Assembly (NCBI GenBank): GCA_963722715.1 | Contig: CAVROA010000022.1 | Location: 38,125 to 102,124 of the forward strand | Length of the DNA stretch: 64,000 bases | Source: DASQGA01 sp963722715 | GTDB lineage: Bacteria; Actinomycetota; Thermoleophilia; Gaiellales; Gaiellaceae | Direction: 5' to 3' | The notes under the pieces: model-generated | What the model saw: the letters and a program-made list of their open reading frames with translations, nothing else | Database searches by the model: none | Told to the model about the DNA's origin: nothing | Position numbers and translations under genes: made by a program | Shown here: piece by piece, positions 43,317 through 51,946 of the stretch | Layout of the letters: every line of letters starts with the position of its first letter | Position numbering within the stretch: position 1 is the stretch's first letter

Positions 43317-44786
43317 CTACTGGATCGCCAGGAAGCCGGAGACCGTCACGCGATCATCGTCCGCAGTCGAGTAGAGCAGGAACGAATCCAGCGGCTCGAC
43401 GTTCTCCTGAACCTGTGGCGACTGCCCGGTCAGCGATTGCGCTAAGTCGAGGGCGGTATTGAGATTGACGTAGAGGATGCCGCTCGTCTCTCCCGGGACG
43501 TCCGTGCTCTCCCGGGCGCTCGAGTAAGTCTCGTCGTCGGAGAGCTTCTCGCCGCCCCCCTGCATCGCCTCGATCGTGTCGGCCGCGTTCGTGATCACCA
43601 ACTTCCCGTCGAAGCCTGCGTAGATGATCGTCGTGCCCTCATATTCGACGGTCTTCGCCTTCACTCCGCCGATGTCGATCGACTGCGGAGTCGGGATTCC
43701 GGGCGCGAATTGTGCGGCCCGAGCCAGGAGCTTGTCGATCGTCCCGACGGCCTGCTCCGGATCGTCGACCTTCATGACGAGCTGGATGCCGGGGGTATCG
43801 GAGCCGCTCGCCGCCGGGTACACGGCGATCGCACCCTCCTGCTCGAAGAGCGGCAGCACGTCGCGGTCCAGCGAGAGGCCGAGCACCAGCTCGATCTGCC
43901 CGAGCTGCTGGTCGAACTGCTGGTTGGCCTCGCCGGCGCTGTTGAGGCTTTCCCGCACACCCTTGGCAAGATTGTCGAAGCCGACGTAGGCGAGGGCCCC
44001 GGCCGGTAGCTCGTCAGGAAGCGAAGCTTCGAAGGTGTCGGTCGGCTGGGTCGTCTTGCCCGTGGCCTGGAAGCGAAGCCCGCCCTCCTCGGCGCTGACC
44101 GTGGCCCCAACCGAGGGGACGCCGTTCGGGAACAGCTGATCGAAGGCCTGTGCGCCGCCTAGCGGCTCCGCCACCCTGTAGGCCTCCACGATCGCGTCGG
44201 TATTCACGTAGGCCCGGGCGAGGGCGTCGTCAGGCAGGCCTTCCATCGCGTCGGCGAACCCGCCGCTGTCGCTGAGCGTACCGCCCGACGAGCGCATCTC
44301 CTTGAAGCGGTCGATGGACGCTTGACTGTCCGCGAGGACGGTCCAACCGTCGACCTCCTCCTTGACGGTAGGCGTTCCGCCGGTGTCCTTCTCCAGAAGC
44401 GCGTCGAGCTTCGCTGGGTCGCCCGGCTGCAGCAGAGCGACCACCTCTGGATCTGGAGCATCTGCGCCCTGTCCCAGATCGAGCACCACGATGTCGAGCT
44501 CCGGGCCGAGGGCAGGCTTGACGTCCTGCTCGAAGTCGACGTCGTCCTGCTCGAGCTCGGCCAGGGCCATCCGAAGTAAGCCATCGCTCCCGGGAAACTT
44601 GTCGAGCAGCGTCCTGAACGTCGCGATCTGGTCGCCCTCGAAATCGGTGTTGACGGAGATGAAGACCGGCGCCGAGGCCGGCGCTACTTCCGCACCGGCC
44701 GCGCTCGACGAGCTGCTACCGCCACAGCCGGCCGCGACGACGGCAAGGCCGGTGACGAGCGTGACTGCGAGGGCTCGGAGTCTCAC
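43317..44786 (-). CDS. DUF3352 lipoprotein
   Basis: About 489 residues: signal peptide VRLRALAVTLVTGLAVVAAGCGG with a lipobox Cys, a Ser-rich linker, then a long DUF3352 ectodomain (SAPVFISVNTDFEGDQ..., APGIPTPQSIDIGGVKAKTVEYEGTTIIYAG). GTG 44786 is chosen over ATG 44804 because TACACT, a -10 box, overlaps the first ATG codons and sits 7 nt before the GTG. Function unknown; such proteins are frequent in actinobacterial envelopes. Confidence 0.8.
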   Translation of the reverse strand: MRLRALAVTLVTGLAVVAAGCGGSSSSSAAGAEVAPASAPVFISVNTDFEGDQIATFRTLLDKFPGSDGLLRMALAELEQDDVDFEQDVKPALGPELDIVVLDLGQGADAPDPEVVALLQPGDPAKLDALLEKDTGGTPTVKEEVDGWTVLADSQASIDRFKEMRSSGGTLSDSGGFADAMEGLPDDALARAYVNTDAIVEAYRVAEPLGGAQAFDQLFPNGVPSVGATVSAEEGGLRFQATGKTTQPTDTFEASLPDELPAGALAYVGFDNLAKGVRESLNSAGEANQQFDQQLGQIELVLGLSLDRDVLPLFEQEGAIAVYPAASGSDTPGIQLVMKVDDPEQAVGTIDKLLARAAQFAPGIPTPQSIDIGGVKAKTVEYEGTTIIYAGFDGKLVITNAADTIEAMQGGGEKLSDDETYSSARESTDVPGETSGILYVNLNTALDLAQSLTGQSPQVQENVEPLDSFLLYSTADDDRVTVSGFLAIQ

Positions 44787-44793
44787 CGCGATC

Positions 44794-44799
44794 AGTGTA
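44794..44799 (-). promoter_or_regulatory. Candidate -10 box (TACACT) for the DUF3352 gene
   Basis: TACACT on the minus strand, 7 nt before the GTG at 44786, consistent with a leaderless mRNA. Confidence 0.5.
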
Positions 44800-44819
44800 G
44801 ACATCCTTTTCGTGGAGCC

Positions 44820-45778
44820 TCATTCCCCGGTGGGCTTCCGCCCCATGAGCCCGGCCGCCAGCTCGGCCAGGCTCGCGCCGCTGAGAATCTGACAGACAGC
44901 CTCCGTAATCGGGAGCTCGACCCCGAGCCCACGCGCCAGGTCCCGGAGGACCGGCGCTGTCGTGAGGCCCTCGACCGCCATCGCGATCTCGGCCAGCGCT
45001 TCCTCGGGCGACGCACCCCTGCGCGATCAGCTCGCCCGCCCGACGGTTCCGGCTGTGGCGGCTCCAGCACGTGACCACGAGGTCCCCCATGCCGGCAAGC
45101 CCTGAGAATGTCTCCGGCCGCCCGCCCGCGGCCTCACCGAGCCGCGCCATCTCCGCCAGACCCCGCGTGATGATCGCTGCCTTGGCATTGTCTCCCACCT
45201 CGAGCCCGTCAACGGCGCCGGCTGCGAGGGCGATCACGTTCTTCGTCGCGGCGCAGAGCTCGACCCCCACCACATCCGTGTTGACGTACACCCGGAACCT
45301 CGGCGAGATCAGCTCCTCCTGGAGTGTGAGGGCCAGCTTTTCGTCCTCGGAGGCGATCACCGCAGCTGCCGGGAGACCAGCCCCGATCTCCTCGGCGTGG
45401 TTCGGACCCGATAGGACAGCCACCGGCCGCCCTCGAACGGCGGTCGAAAGCCGTTGCCCCGTAGACGGATCCAGTCCCTTGGCCAGGGAGAGGACCGGAG
45501 CGGTCCCCGGAAGCGCCTGCGCAACCTCGCCGAAGGCGCGGCTCGGGACGGCGAGGCAGACGAGCTCGGCCTCCGCGATCGGCGCCTCCTCGACGGTGGT
45601 CGCTGAGATGGCAGAGAGGTCGGCGGCCGGGACGTAGCGCGGGTTTCGTCCCGTCTCGGCGATAGCGAGCGCCTGCATCGCAGTCGCGGCAGGCGAGTGT
45701 CACTTCGTGGCCGCGCTCGGCGAGGAGAGCTGCGAACACGGAGCCCCACGACCCGCCTCCAACGACGACCGCCCTCAC
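44820..45778 (-). pseudogene. gpsA: Glycerol-3-phosphate dehydrogenase GpsA, two +1 frameshifts
   Basis: The GTG at 45778 overlaps the der stop (GTGA) and begins VRAVVVGGGSWGSVFAALLAERGHEVTLACRD. The frame then shifts by one base near 45695 and resumes ETGRNPRYVPAADLS through GVELCAATKNVIALAAGAVDGL and GLAGMGDLVVTCWSRHSRNRRAGELIAQG. A second extra base near 45022 (GGGG run) precedes SPEEALAEIAMAVEGL...GLMGRKPTGE. Removing one base at each gives exactly 319 codons. GpsA makes the glycerol backbone of phospholipids and is usually essential, so consensus error is likely. Confidence 0.86.
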
Positions 45779-47082
45779 GAGCGGCGCGCGAAGTCGATGA
45801 TGACGGGAACGCCGGAGAGGTCGAACTCGTCTCGCACCTGGTTCTCGACCCAGTAGCCGTAGTCGCGGGTGAGGAGCCCGGGGTCGTTCACGAAGAACTT
45901 GAAGCGCGGTGGTCGTACGGCGACCTGCGTCCCGTAGAGGAGGTTCAGGCGGCGCCCGTTTCGCTGCGGACCCGGCCGCCGGGTGCGGAGCTCCTGGAGA
46001 AATCGGTTCAGCTCTGCCGTAGGCACGCGGGCCGTGTGCTTGGCGTGCAGCTCCTCGACCCGGTCGAGCAGCTTCCCAAGCCCACGCTTGCTCTCCGCCG
46101 AGACCGCAACGAGGGGCGGGCGCTGCCGCAGCCGGTCCTGGAGCCGCGGGCGAACGTCCTCGATCCCCACCGTGGCAATGTCCCATTTCGATAGGACGAC
46201 AAGCGTCGAGCACCCCGCCGCCCGCGCCACATCGGCGACGGCGAGGTCCTGGTCGACGAGTCCCTGGCTCGCGTCTACGAGGACCAGGGCGACATCCGCG
46301 CGCTCTGCGGCCTGGAGCGTGCGCAGCTCCGAGTAGTACTCGATGCCCTGACGCTGTTTACGCTTGCGCCGCATCCCGGCCGTGTCCACGAGGACGAACG
46401 TCGTGTCGCCTCGCTTCAGAACCGTGTCGATCGAGTCGCGCGTCGTACCGGGCACCTCCGAGACCATGACGCGGTCGGCACCGACCAGCGCGTTCAGAAG
46501 GCTCGACTTCCCGACGTTCGGCCGGCCCAGGATGGCCACCCGAATCGCGTCCTCGCCGACCTCTGGGGGACCCTCGCCCGGAAGCTCGTCGACGATCCGG
46601 TCGAGCAGGTCCCCGGTGCCGTGACCGTGGAGCGCGGAGACCGGGATCGGGTCGCCGAGGCCGAGGCGGTGGAACTCGAGCGCCTCGTCGTCTCGCGAGG
46701 GGTCGTCGACCTTGTTCACGAGCACCAGAACAGGCTTTCGGGCGCGCCGGAGAATCTCGGCCACCTCCTCGTCGCCCGGGGTGACACCGCTCTTCGCGTC
46801 AACGATGAAGAGGACGAGATCGGCTTCCTCCACCGCGCGACGCGCCTGCTCGACGATCGCACGGGTGATCGGCGAGGGATCGACGATGTCGACGCCGCCC
46901 GTGTCCACGAGGATGAATCGCTTGCCATTCCATTCGCAGACGATCTCCTTGCGATCGCGCGTCACGCCCGGCGTCTCGAAGACCACGGCCTGCCGGGTGG
47001 CCGAGAGGCGGTTCACAAGCGTTGACTTGCCGACATTCGGAAAGCCCACGACCGCAACCGTCCCGAGCAGCGGGGCCGTCAT
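45775..47082 (-). CDS. der: Ribosome-associated GTPase Der (EngA)
   Basis: A 435-residue protein with two GTPase domains, GFPNVGKSTLVNRL (about 14) and GRPNVGKSSLLNAL (about 190), each with DTGG/DTAG and NKVD/SKWD motifs, plus a C-terminal KH-like domain. It acts in 50S assembly. Coupled to plsC and gpsA by 4-bp overlaps. Confidence 0.95.
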   Translation of the reverse strand: MTAPLLGTVAVVGFPNVGKSTLVNRLSATRQAVVFETPGVTRDRKEIVCEWNGKRFILVDTGGVDIVDPSPITRAIVEQARRAVEEADLVLFIVDAKSGVTPGDEEVAEILRRARKPVLVLVNKVDDPSRDDEALEFHRLGLGDPIPVSALHGHGTGDLLDRIVDELPGEGPPEVGEDAIRVAILGRPNVGKSSLLNALVGADRVMVSEVPGTTRDSIDTVLKRGDTTFVLVDTAGMRRKRKQRQGIEYYSELRTLQAAERADVALVLVDASQGLVDQDLAVADVARAAGCSTLVVLSKWDIATVGIEDVRPRLQDRLRQRPPLVAVSAESKRGLGKLLDRVEELHAKHTARVPTAELNRFLQELRTRRPGPQRNGRRLNLLYGTQVAVRPPRFKFFVNDPGLLTRDYGYWVENQVRDEFDLSGVPVIIDFARRS

Positions 47083-47759
47083 TCGCTCTTGGAAGGAACG
47101 GCCGCGCGGCGTGGTGGCACGCCTCTGGGCCAGCCCGCTTCCTCCGTGCGCTTCAGGAACTCCCAGAGGCGCCTGATCTCGGCCTCGATCTCTTCGGTTG
47201 CTTTGCGGTAGCCCTTCGAGTTCCGGGGGTACTCGCTGAAACGCATCGGCTCACCCCAGGCGAGCCCGACTCTTGTCCGGGGCAATCCGACCCGCCAGCG
47301 CTCTGTCCCGTAGATCGCGGCGGGGACGACGGGAACTCCCTCCTGAATCGCGACCATTGCAGCGCCGGGCTTCGCCTCGCCGGGCCGGCCGTGACGCTGG
47401 CGCGTCCCTTCGACGAACATGCCGAGGAGCAGGTTGTTCCGAACAGCCTCGCGGGCGAGCCTGACAGCGTCCCGGTCCGACTCGCCGCGGCGCACGAAGA
47501 GCGTCCCGAAGGATCGGATGAAGGCGCCGGCGAACGGCACCGCGTCGACCTCCGCCTTGGCCAGGTACGAGATCCGCCGCGGGCAGGTTGCCCCGATCAC
47601 CGGAATGTCGATCCAGTGGATGTGGTTGACGGCGAGGACCGCCCCACCCTCGCGCGGGATGCGCTCGGCCCCATACACCTTGATCGAGGTTGTGGCGTGT
47701 GTCAGAGCGGCGAGCAGCGTCCGCCCGACGCCCCACCACATGACGGCGTGCAGTTTCAT
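47079..47759 (-). CDS. plsC: 1-acylglycerol-3-phosphate acyltransferase
   Basis: A 226-residue membrane acyltransferase. VNHIHWIDIPVIG carries the H-x4-D catalytic pair and FVEGTRQRHG the EGTR substrate motif; a Pro-containing VPVVPAAIYGT strand follows. It adds the second acyl chain in phosphatidic acid synthesis. Overlaps both cmk and der by 4 bp. Confidence 0.92.
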   Translation of the reverse strand: MKLHAVMWWGVGRTLLAALTHATTSIKVYGAERIPREGGAVLAVNHIHWIDIPVIGATCPRRISYLAKAEVDAVPFAGAFIRSFGTLFVRRGESDRDAVRLAREAVRNNLLLGMFVEGTRQRHGRPGEAKPGAAMVAIQEGVPVVPAAIYGTERWRVGLPRTRVGLAWGEPMRFSEYPRNSKGYRKATEEIEAEIRRLWEFLKRTEEAGWPRGVPPRRAAVPSKSE

Positions 47760-48385
47760 GCGCGGGCGCGGGCGGTGACAGCGTCCTCGATCCGCTCGAC
47801 GACCTCGTCGATCGAAAGCTCGGTCGTGTCGATCGTCTGCGCGTCAGGCGCCGGCCGTAGCTGATGTGCGTCGCGCTCGTCGCGAAGACGAAGGTCGGTG
47901 GCAAGCGCGTCCGCGCCGATCCCAGGCCGCTCGCCCTCGCGGCGCCGGGCGCGGACTCGAGCGTCGGCGATCAGGTAGATCTTCACGTCCGCGCCGGGGA
48001 CGACGACGGAGCCGATGTCGCGGCCCTCCATGACGGCATTCCCCTCCTCGGCGAGGACCCGCTGGCGCTCGCGGAGGACGGCGCGAACGGCGGGGTGGCG
48101 GGCGACCGAGGAGACGACCCGGTCGATCTCCGCGGTCCGGATCAAGGACGTGACGTCACGGCCGGCGATGCTGATCCGATCCTCGTCGAAGCGGGTCTCG
48201 CTCTCCTGGGCGAGCGACGCCATCGCCTCCTCGTCGTCGAGGTCGACGCCACGCTCGAGCGCCAGCCAGGTGAGCGCCCTGTACATCGCTCCGGTGTCCA
48301 GATAGCGAAAGCCGAGACGCCCCGCGAGGCGACGAGCGACCGTGCTCTTCCCGGTCCCGGCGGGGCCGTCGATGGCGACGATCAT
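47756..48385 (-). CDS. cmk: Cytidylate kinase
   Basis: A 209-residue kinase of CMP/dCMP. VAIDGPAGTGKSTVARRLA (P-loop), YLDTGAMYRALTW and MEGRDIGSVVVPGADVKIYLIADARVRARRR are standard. It sits between aroA and plsC-der, the common actinobacterial order. Confidence 0.95.
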   Translation of the reverse strand: MIVAIDGPAGTGKSTVARRLAGRLGFRYLDTGAMYRALTWLALERGVDLDDEEAMASLAQESETRFDEDRISIAGRDVTSLIRTAEIDRVVSSVARHPAVRAVLRERQRVLAEEGNAVMEGRDIGSVVVPGADVKIYLIADARVRARRREGERPGIGADALATDLRLRDERDAHQLRPAPDAQTIDTTELSIDEVVERIEDAVTARARA

Positions 48386-48396
48386 CGCGCGCGAAC

Positions 48397-48422
48397 GCCG
48401 GCGAGGCGTACCTCGCCCCGGC
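48397..48422 (-). promoter_or_regulatory. GC-rich hairpin in the cmk leader
   Basis: GCCG-GCGAGG (48397-48406) pairs with CCTCGC-(CC)-CGGC (48411-48422) around a CGTA tetraloop, with a 2-nt bulge. It lies 11 nt upstream of the cmk ATG in the 67-bp gap after aroA. It may terminate, stabilise processed mRNA or limit cmk translation. Confidence 0.4.
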
Positions 48423-48452
48423 TGCGACGGAAGGGGGCCGGTGTAGGTCGAG

Positions 48453-49733
48453 TCACCTGACAGCGAGAGAGTCGAGGATCTCGAAGAAGTCGGGGAAGCT
48501 TACAGCGACGCTTTCTGCGCCCTCGACCTCCGCGCCCTCCCTGGAGACGAGCCCGGCGACCGCCCCGAGCATCGCGATCCGGTGGTCGCCACGAGCGTCG
48601 ATCACGCCCCCGCCCCTGGGGCGGGAGGGTACGCCACGAACCCGGAGCCCATCCTGCATCGTCTCGATCCGGATTCCAAGCCCTCGTAACGCTTCCTTGA
48701 CACTCTCGAGACGGTCCGACTCTTTGACGCGCAGTTCCCCCGCCCCCCGCACGACGCTCTCCCCATGAGCCATGCCGGCGACGAGAGCGAAGAGCGGAAG
48801 CTCGTCGACCAGAAGCGGCACCTCTTCCGGAGGCACTTCCGTCGCGTCCAGCTCTGCGTGCCCGACCTCCAAATCGGCAACGGGCTCCCCACCCTGAAGC
48901 CGCCGGTTGAAGACGGCGATCCGCGCTCCCATGCGCTCGAGCACGGAGAGGAAGCCGGTTCGGGTCGGATTGACACCGACCCCGCGGACGACCAGCTGCG
49001 AGTCCGGCAGAAGCGTGGCCGCCGCGATGAAGGGGGCGGCCGAGGAGAAATCCCCGGGAATCTCGATCGTCAGAGGCTGGAGACCGTCGGCCGGCCAGAC
49101 GCTCTTCGCGGGGCCGCCGCGGATGCGGGCCCCTGCGGCCTCGAGGAGACGCTCGGTGTGGTCTCGCGTCGGTACAGGCTCGACAACCACTGTCGGCCCG
49201 CTGGACGCGTAGAGCCCGGCGAAGAGGATGCACGATTTGACCTGGGCGCTCGCAACGGGCAGCTCGTAGCGGATCGGATCGAGCCGGCCGCCCGCGATCG
49301 TGAGCGGAGCGTGACCGTCCGTCGTTTTGATCCGCGCTCCCATCTGGCTAAGCGGCTCGGCGATCCGCTCGAGCGGCCGGCGCGAGAGGGACTCGTCTCC
49401 CGTCAGGACGAAGTGCCCGTCCTGGCCGGCCAGGATCCCTGCCAGGAGCCGCATCAACGTGCCCGCATTGCCGCAGTCGATGGCTTCGTCCGGCTCGACC
49501 AGCCCGCGCAGACCCGCGCCGTCGATGTTGACGCGGTGACCGTCGACCTCGATTTCGACTCCGAGCTGCCGGAGGGCGTCGGCCGTCGCCAGCGTGTCCG
49601 CGGAGCCGCCGAAGCCCGTGATCGCGGTCTCGCCGTCGGCGATGGCGCCGAGCAGCAGTGCCCGGTGCGAGATCGACTTGTCGCCCGGCACTTCGAGCGC
49701 TCCCCTGATCGAGACGCCGGGGGAAATGAACAT
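48453..49733 (-). CDS. aroA: 5-enolpyruvylshikimate-3-phosphate synthase
   Basis: A 426-residue EPSP synthase. GDKSISHRALLLGAIADG, CGNAGTLMRLLAGIL and LSRRPLERIAEPL are the substrate-binding signatures; the late KESDRLES and DHRIAM motifs are also present. It has no N-terminal fusion. There is no Shine-Dalgarno before the ATG; an inverted repeat fills the upstream gap. Confidence 0.95.
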   Translation of the reverse strand: MFISPGVSIRGALEVPGDKSISHRALLLGAIADGETAITGFGGSADTLATADALRQLGVEIEVDGHRVNIDGAGLRGLVEPDEAIDCGNAGTLMRLLAGILAGQDGHFVLTGDESLSRRPLERIAEPLSQMGARIKTTDGHAPLTIAGGRLDPIRYELPVASAQVKSCILFAGLYASSGPTVVVEPVPTRDHTERLLEAAGARIRGGPAKSVWPADGLQPLTIEIPGDFSSAAPFIAAATLLPDSQLVVRGVGVNPTRTGFLSVLERMGARIAVFNRRLQGGEPVADLEVGHAELDATEVPPEEVPLLVDELPLFALVAGMAHGESVVRGAGELRVKESDRLESVKEALRGLGIRIETMQDGLRVRGVPSRPRGGGVIDARGDHRIAMLGAVAGLVSREGAEVEGAESVAVSFPDFFEILDSLAVR

Positions 49734-49734
49734 C

Positions 49735-49779
49735 AGATGGTTGATTGGTAGTTGGCGTGCAATTGCCGAGCAACCATCT
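49735..49779 (-). promoter_or_regulatory. 9-bp inverted repeat filling the tyrA-aroA gap
   Basis: AGATGGTTG (49735-49743) and CAACCATCT (49771-49779) are perfect complements separated by 27 nt. One arm abuts the tyrA stop and the other ends 1 nt from the aroA ATG. The gap has lower GC than its surroundings. It could be an operator or an RNA hairpin covering the aroA start region. Confidence 0.55.
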
Positions 49780-50868
49780 CTAGTCCTCGATCGCAGGCGA
49801 GACGATCACCGAGTATCCCTGCGCTCCGAGTAGTTCGGCTGCCCGCTCGGCCTCGGCCTCGCCGGAGACGAGCACCGTGAGCGTCCCACCTCGCTCGGGA
49901 GACATGTGCTGGAGCTCGAAGTCTTCGATGTTGATCTTCTCCGCCCCGAGCGCCTGCGTGATCCCGGAAAGGACGCCCGGCCGGTCGGGCACATGGATGC
50001 GCAGGCGCTGAAGCCCGCCGGCGTCCGGATAGGCCTCGGTCAGAAGCCGGCGCCGGTGCCCGGCGGCCTCGCCGATCCAGCGCGCCAGAAACCCGGCGTC
50101 CCTCGAGTCGAGCGCGTGCTCGAGCTCCTCGATCCGGCGCCGGTGCTCGCCGAGTGCGCTTCGGAGCTCGGTCGCGTTGTCGAGGAAGATGTCGACCCAG
50201 ATCCTCGGGTTCGCTCCGGCCACCCTCGTCATGTCCCGAAGCGAGCCGCCCGCAGCGGCGAGTGGCTCGTGCCCGTCGATCCGGACCGAGCCCGCGTGGT
50301 TGAGAAGGAGGTTGGCCAGCGCGTGCGGGAGGTGGCTGGTGAGAGCGACGAGCCGGTCGTGTGCCCGCGGATCCACCGCGACTGGAAAGGCGCCCAGCGA
50401 GGCGACGAACCCGTGCAGAATCCGGTAGCGCTCCGGGTCGGTCTCGGCGACAGGGGTCAGGAACCAGGTCGCACCGCGGAAGAGCTCCCCGCTCGCATGC
50501 TCAGGGCCGTGGGCCTCCGACCCACAGACCGGGTGGCCTCCGATGAATCGCGTCCGTTCGGAGACCGCCTCGCACACCGCGCTCTTGGTCGAGCCGACGT
50601 CGGAGACCGTGCACTCGCCGTTCGCACCGAGCGCGGCCTCCACTTGCGGCACGAGGGTCGCGACAGGAGTGGCGACGAAAACCAGCTCTGCACCCGACAC
50701 GGCCTCCTCCACGCTCGCCGCCCGCTCGTCCAGTGCGCCCCGCTCGTGTGCGACCCGAAGCGACTCCGGATCCTGGTCGAAGCCGACGATGCGCTCGACG
50801 CCCGCATGCTTGGCGGCTAGGCCGATCGAGGCCCCGATCAGCCCAGTGCCGACGATTGCGACTTGCAC
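49780..50868 (-). CDS. tyrA: Prephenate dehydrogenase with C-terminal ACT domain
   Basis: A 362-residue enzyme of tyrosine synthesis. NAD site VAIVGTGLIGASIGLAAKHAG, then SDVGSTKSAV and FIGGHPVCGSEAHGPEHA. The last 70 residues (RLRIHVPDRPGVLSGITQALGAEKINIEDFEL) form an ACT domain, probably for tyrosine feedback. GTG start, 3 nt after aroF. Confidence 0.94.
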   Translation of the reverse strand: MQVAIVGTGLIGASIGLAAKHAGVERIVGFDQDPESLRVAHERGALDERAASVEEAVSGAELVFVATPVATLVPQVEAALGANGECTVSDVGSTKSAVCEAVSERTRFIGGHPVCGSEAHGPEHASGELFRGATWFLTPVAETDPERYRILHGFVASLGAFPVAVDPRAHDRLVALTSHLPHALANLLLNHAGSVRIDGHEPLAAAGGSLRDMTRVAGANPRIWVDIFLDNATELRSALGEHRRRIEELEHALDSRDAGFLARWIGEAAGHRRRLLTEAYPDAGGLQRLRIHVPDRPGVLSGITQALGAEKINIEDFELQHMSPERGGTLTVLVSGEAEAERAAELLGAQGYSVIVSPAIED

Positions 50869-50871
50869 CGG

Positions 50872-51912
50872 CTAACCGATGACTTTGCCCATGAGCGAGG
50901 CCAGGGCCCGGATCTCATCTGCGAAGGCCCCGAACTCGGCCGTCGGGATGAGCTGCGGCCCGTCGCAGAGAGCCTCCTCGGGGGCCGGGTGCGCCTCGAC
51001 GATGATGCCGTCCGCTCCCGCCGCAACCGCTGCGCGTGCCAACGCCGGCACGAGCTCGCGCTTGCCTGCCGCGTGGGACGGATCAACGATCACGGGCAAG
51101 TGAGTCTCCTGCTTCAGCACAGGGATTGCGCCGATGTCGAGCGTGTAGCGCGTCGAGCGCTCGAAGGTTCGGATCCCGCGCTCGCAGAGGATGACCTGCT
51201 GATTCCCCTCCCGCAGGATGTACTCCGCGGCCATCAGCAGCTCCTCCACCGAGGCCGAAGGGCCGCGCTTGAGTAGCACCGGCTTGTCGGATCTCCCCAC
51301 CTCGGAGAGAAGACTGAAGTTCTGCATGTTCCGGGCGCCGATCTGGATCACGTCCGTCGTCCCGACCACTGCCTCGACGTCGCGCGGATCCATGAGCTCG
51401 GTGACGAGTGGAAGACCCGTGAGCTCGCGTGCCTCCGAGAGGATCTCGAGCGCCTCGAGTCCGAGCCCTTGAAAGGCGTACGGCGAGGTCCGAGGCTTGA
51501 AAGCGCCGCCGCGAAGCATCGTCGCACCGGCGTCGTTCACGACCCGGGCCGTCTCGAGTGTTTGCTCGCGATACTCGACCGTGCAGGGCCCGGCGATCAG
51601 CCCGAAGAAGCCGCCGCCGATCCGGCGCCCGCGGGCCTCGACGACGGTCACGTCGGGGGAGATCTCCCGCGAGACGAGCTTGTACGGCTTCAGGATCGGC
51701 AACACCTGCTCCACGCCGGGAAAACCTTCGAGGGGAAGGCTTGCGAGCAGGTCTCGCTCGCCGATCGCGCCGATCACGGTCGCGTCCTTCCCCGGAGTGA
51801 CGTGCGCGTGCGCCCCGGCCTCCGCGAGCCGGGCGACGACCTCGTCGACCTGCGCAGGAGTCGCCTGACCGCTCATCACGATCAGAAGCTCGGGTGAGCC
51901 CAGGACAGCCAT
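50872..51912 (-). CDS. aroF: 3-deoxy-7-phosphoheptulonate (DAHP) synthase, AroF/AroA-Q type
   Basis: A 346-residue type I-beta DAHP synthase. An N-terminal ferredoxin-like regulatory domain (about 1-80) precedes the barrel (GLIAGPCTVEYREQ, LRGGAFKPRTSPYAFQG, LLKRGPSASVEELLMAAEYI, VIVDPSHAAGKR). It commits carbon to the shikimate pathway and heads the aroF-tyrA-aroA-cmk-plsC-der-gpsA operon. Confidence 0.95.
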   Translation of the reverse strand: MAVLGSPELLIVMSGQATPAQVDEVVARLAEAGAHAHVTPGKDATVIGAIGERDLLASLPLEGFPGVEQVLPILKPYKLVSREISPDVTVVEARGRRIGGGFFGLIAGPCTVEYREQTLETARVVNDAGATMLRGGAFKPRTSPYAFQGLGLEALEILSEARELTGLPLVTELMDPRDVEAVVGTTDVIQIGARNMQNFSLLSEVGRSDKPVLLKRGPSASVEELLMAAEYILREGNQQVILCERGIRTFERSTRYTLDIGAIPVLKQETHLPVIVDPSHAAGKRELVPALARAAVAAGADGIIVEAHPAPEEALCDGPQLIPTAEFGAFADEIRALASLMGKVIG

Positions 51913-51918
51913 GCGCTC

Positions 51919-51924
51919 AGTCTA
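51919..51924 (-). promoter_or_regulatory. Candidate -10 box (TAGACT) for the aroF operon
   Basis: TAGACT on the minus strand, 6 nt before the aroF ATG, in the 34-bp divergent gap with trpS. No Shine-Dalgarno. Leaderless spacing. Confidence 0.5.
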
Positions 51925-51946
51925 GTTCGCGATAATCAGGCGACCG

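Noticed and set aside
41746..43374. 542-codon plus-strand frame over DUF4230 and metK
   Set aside because: Antisense to metK signatures; no motif.
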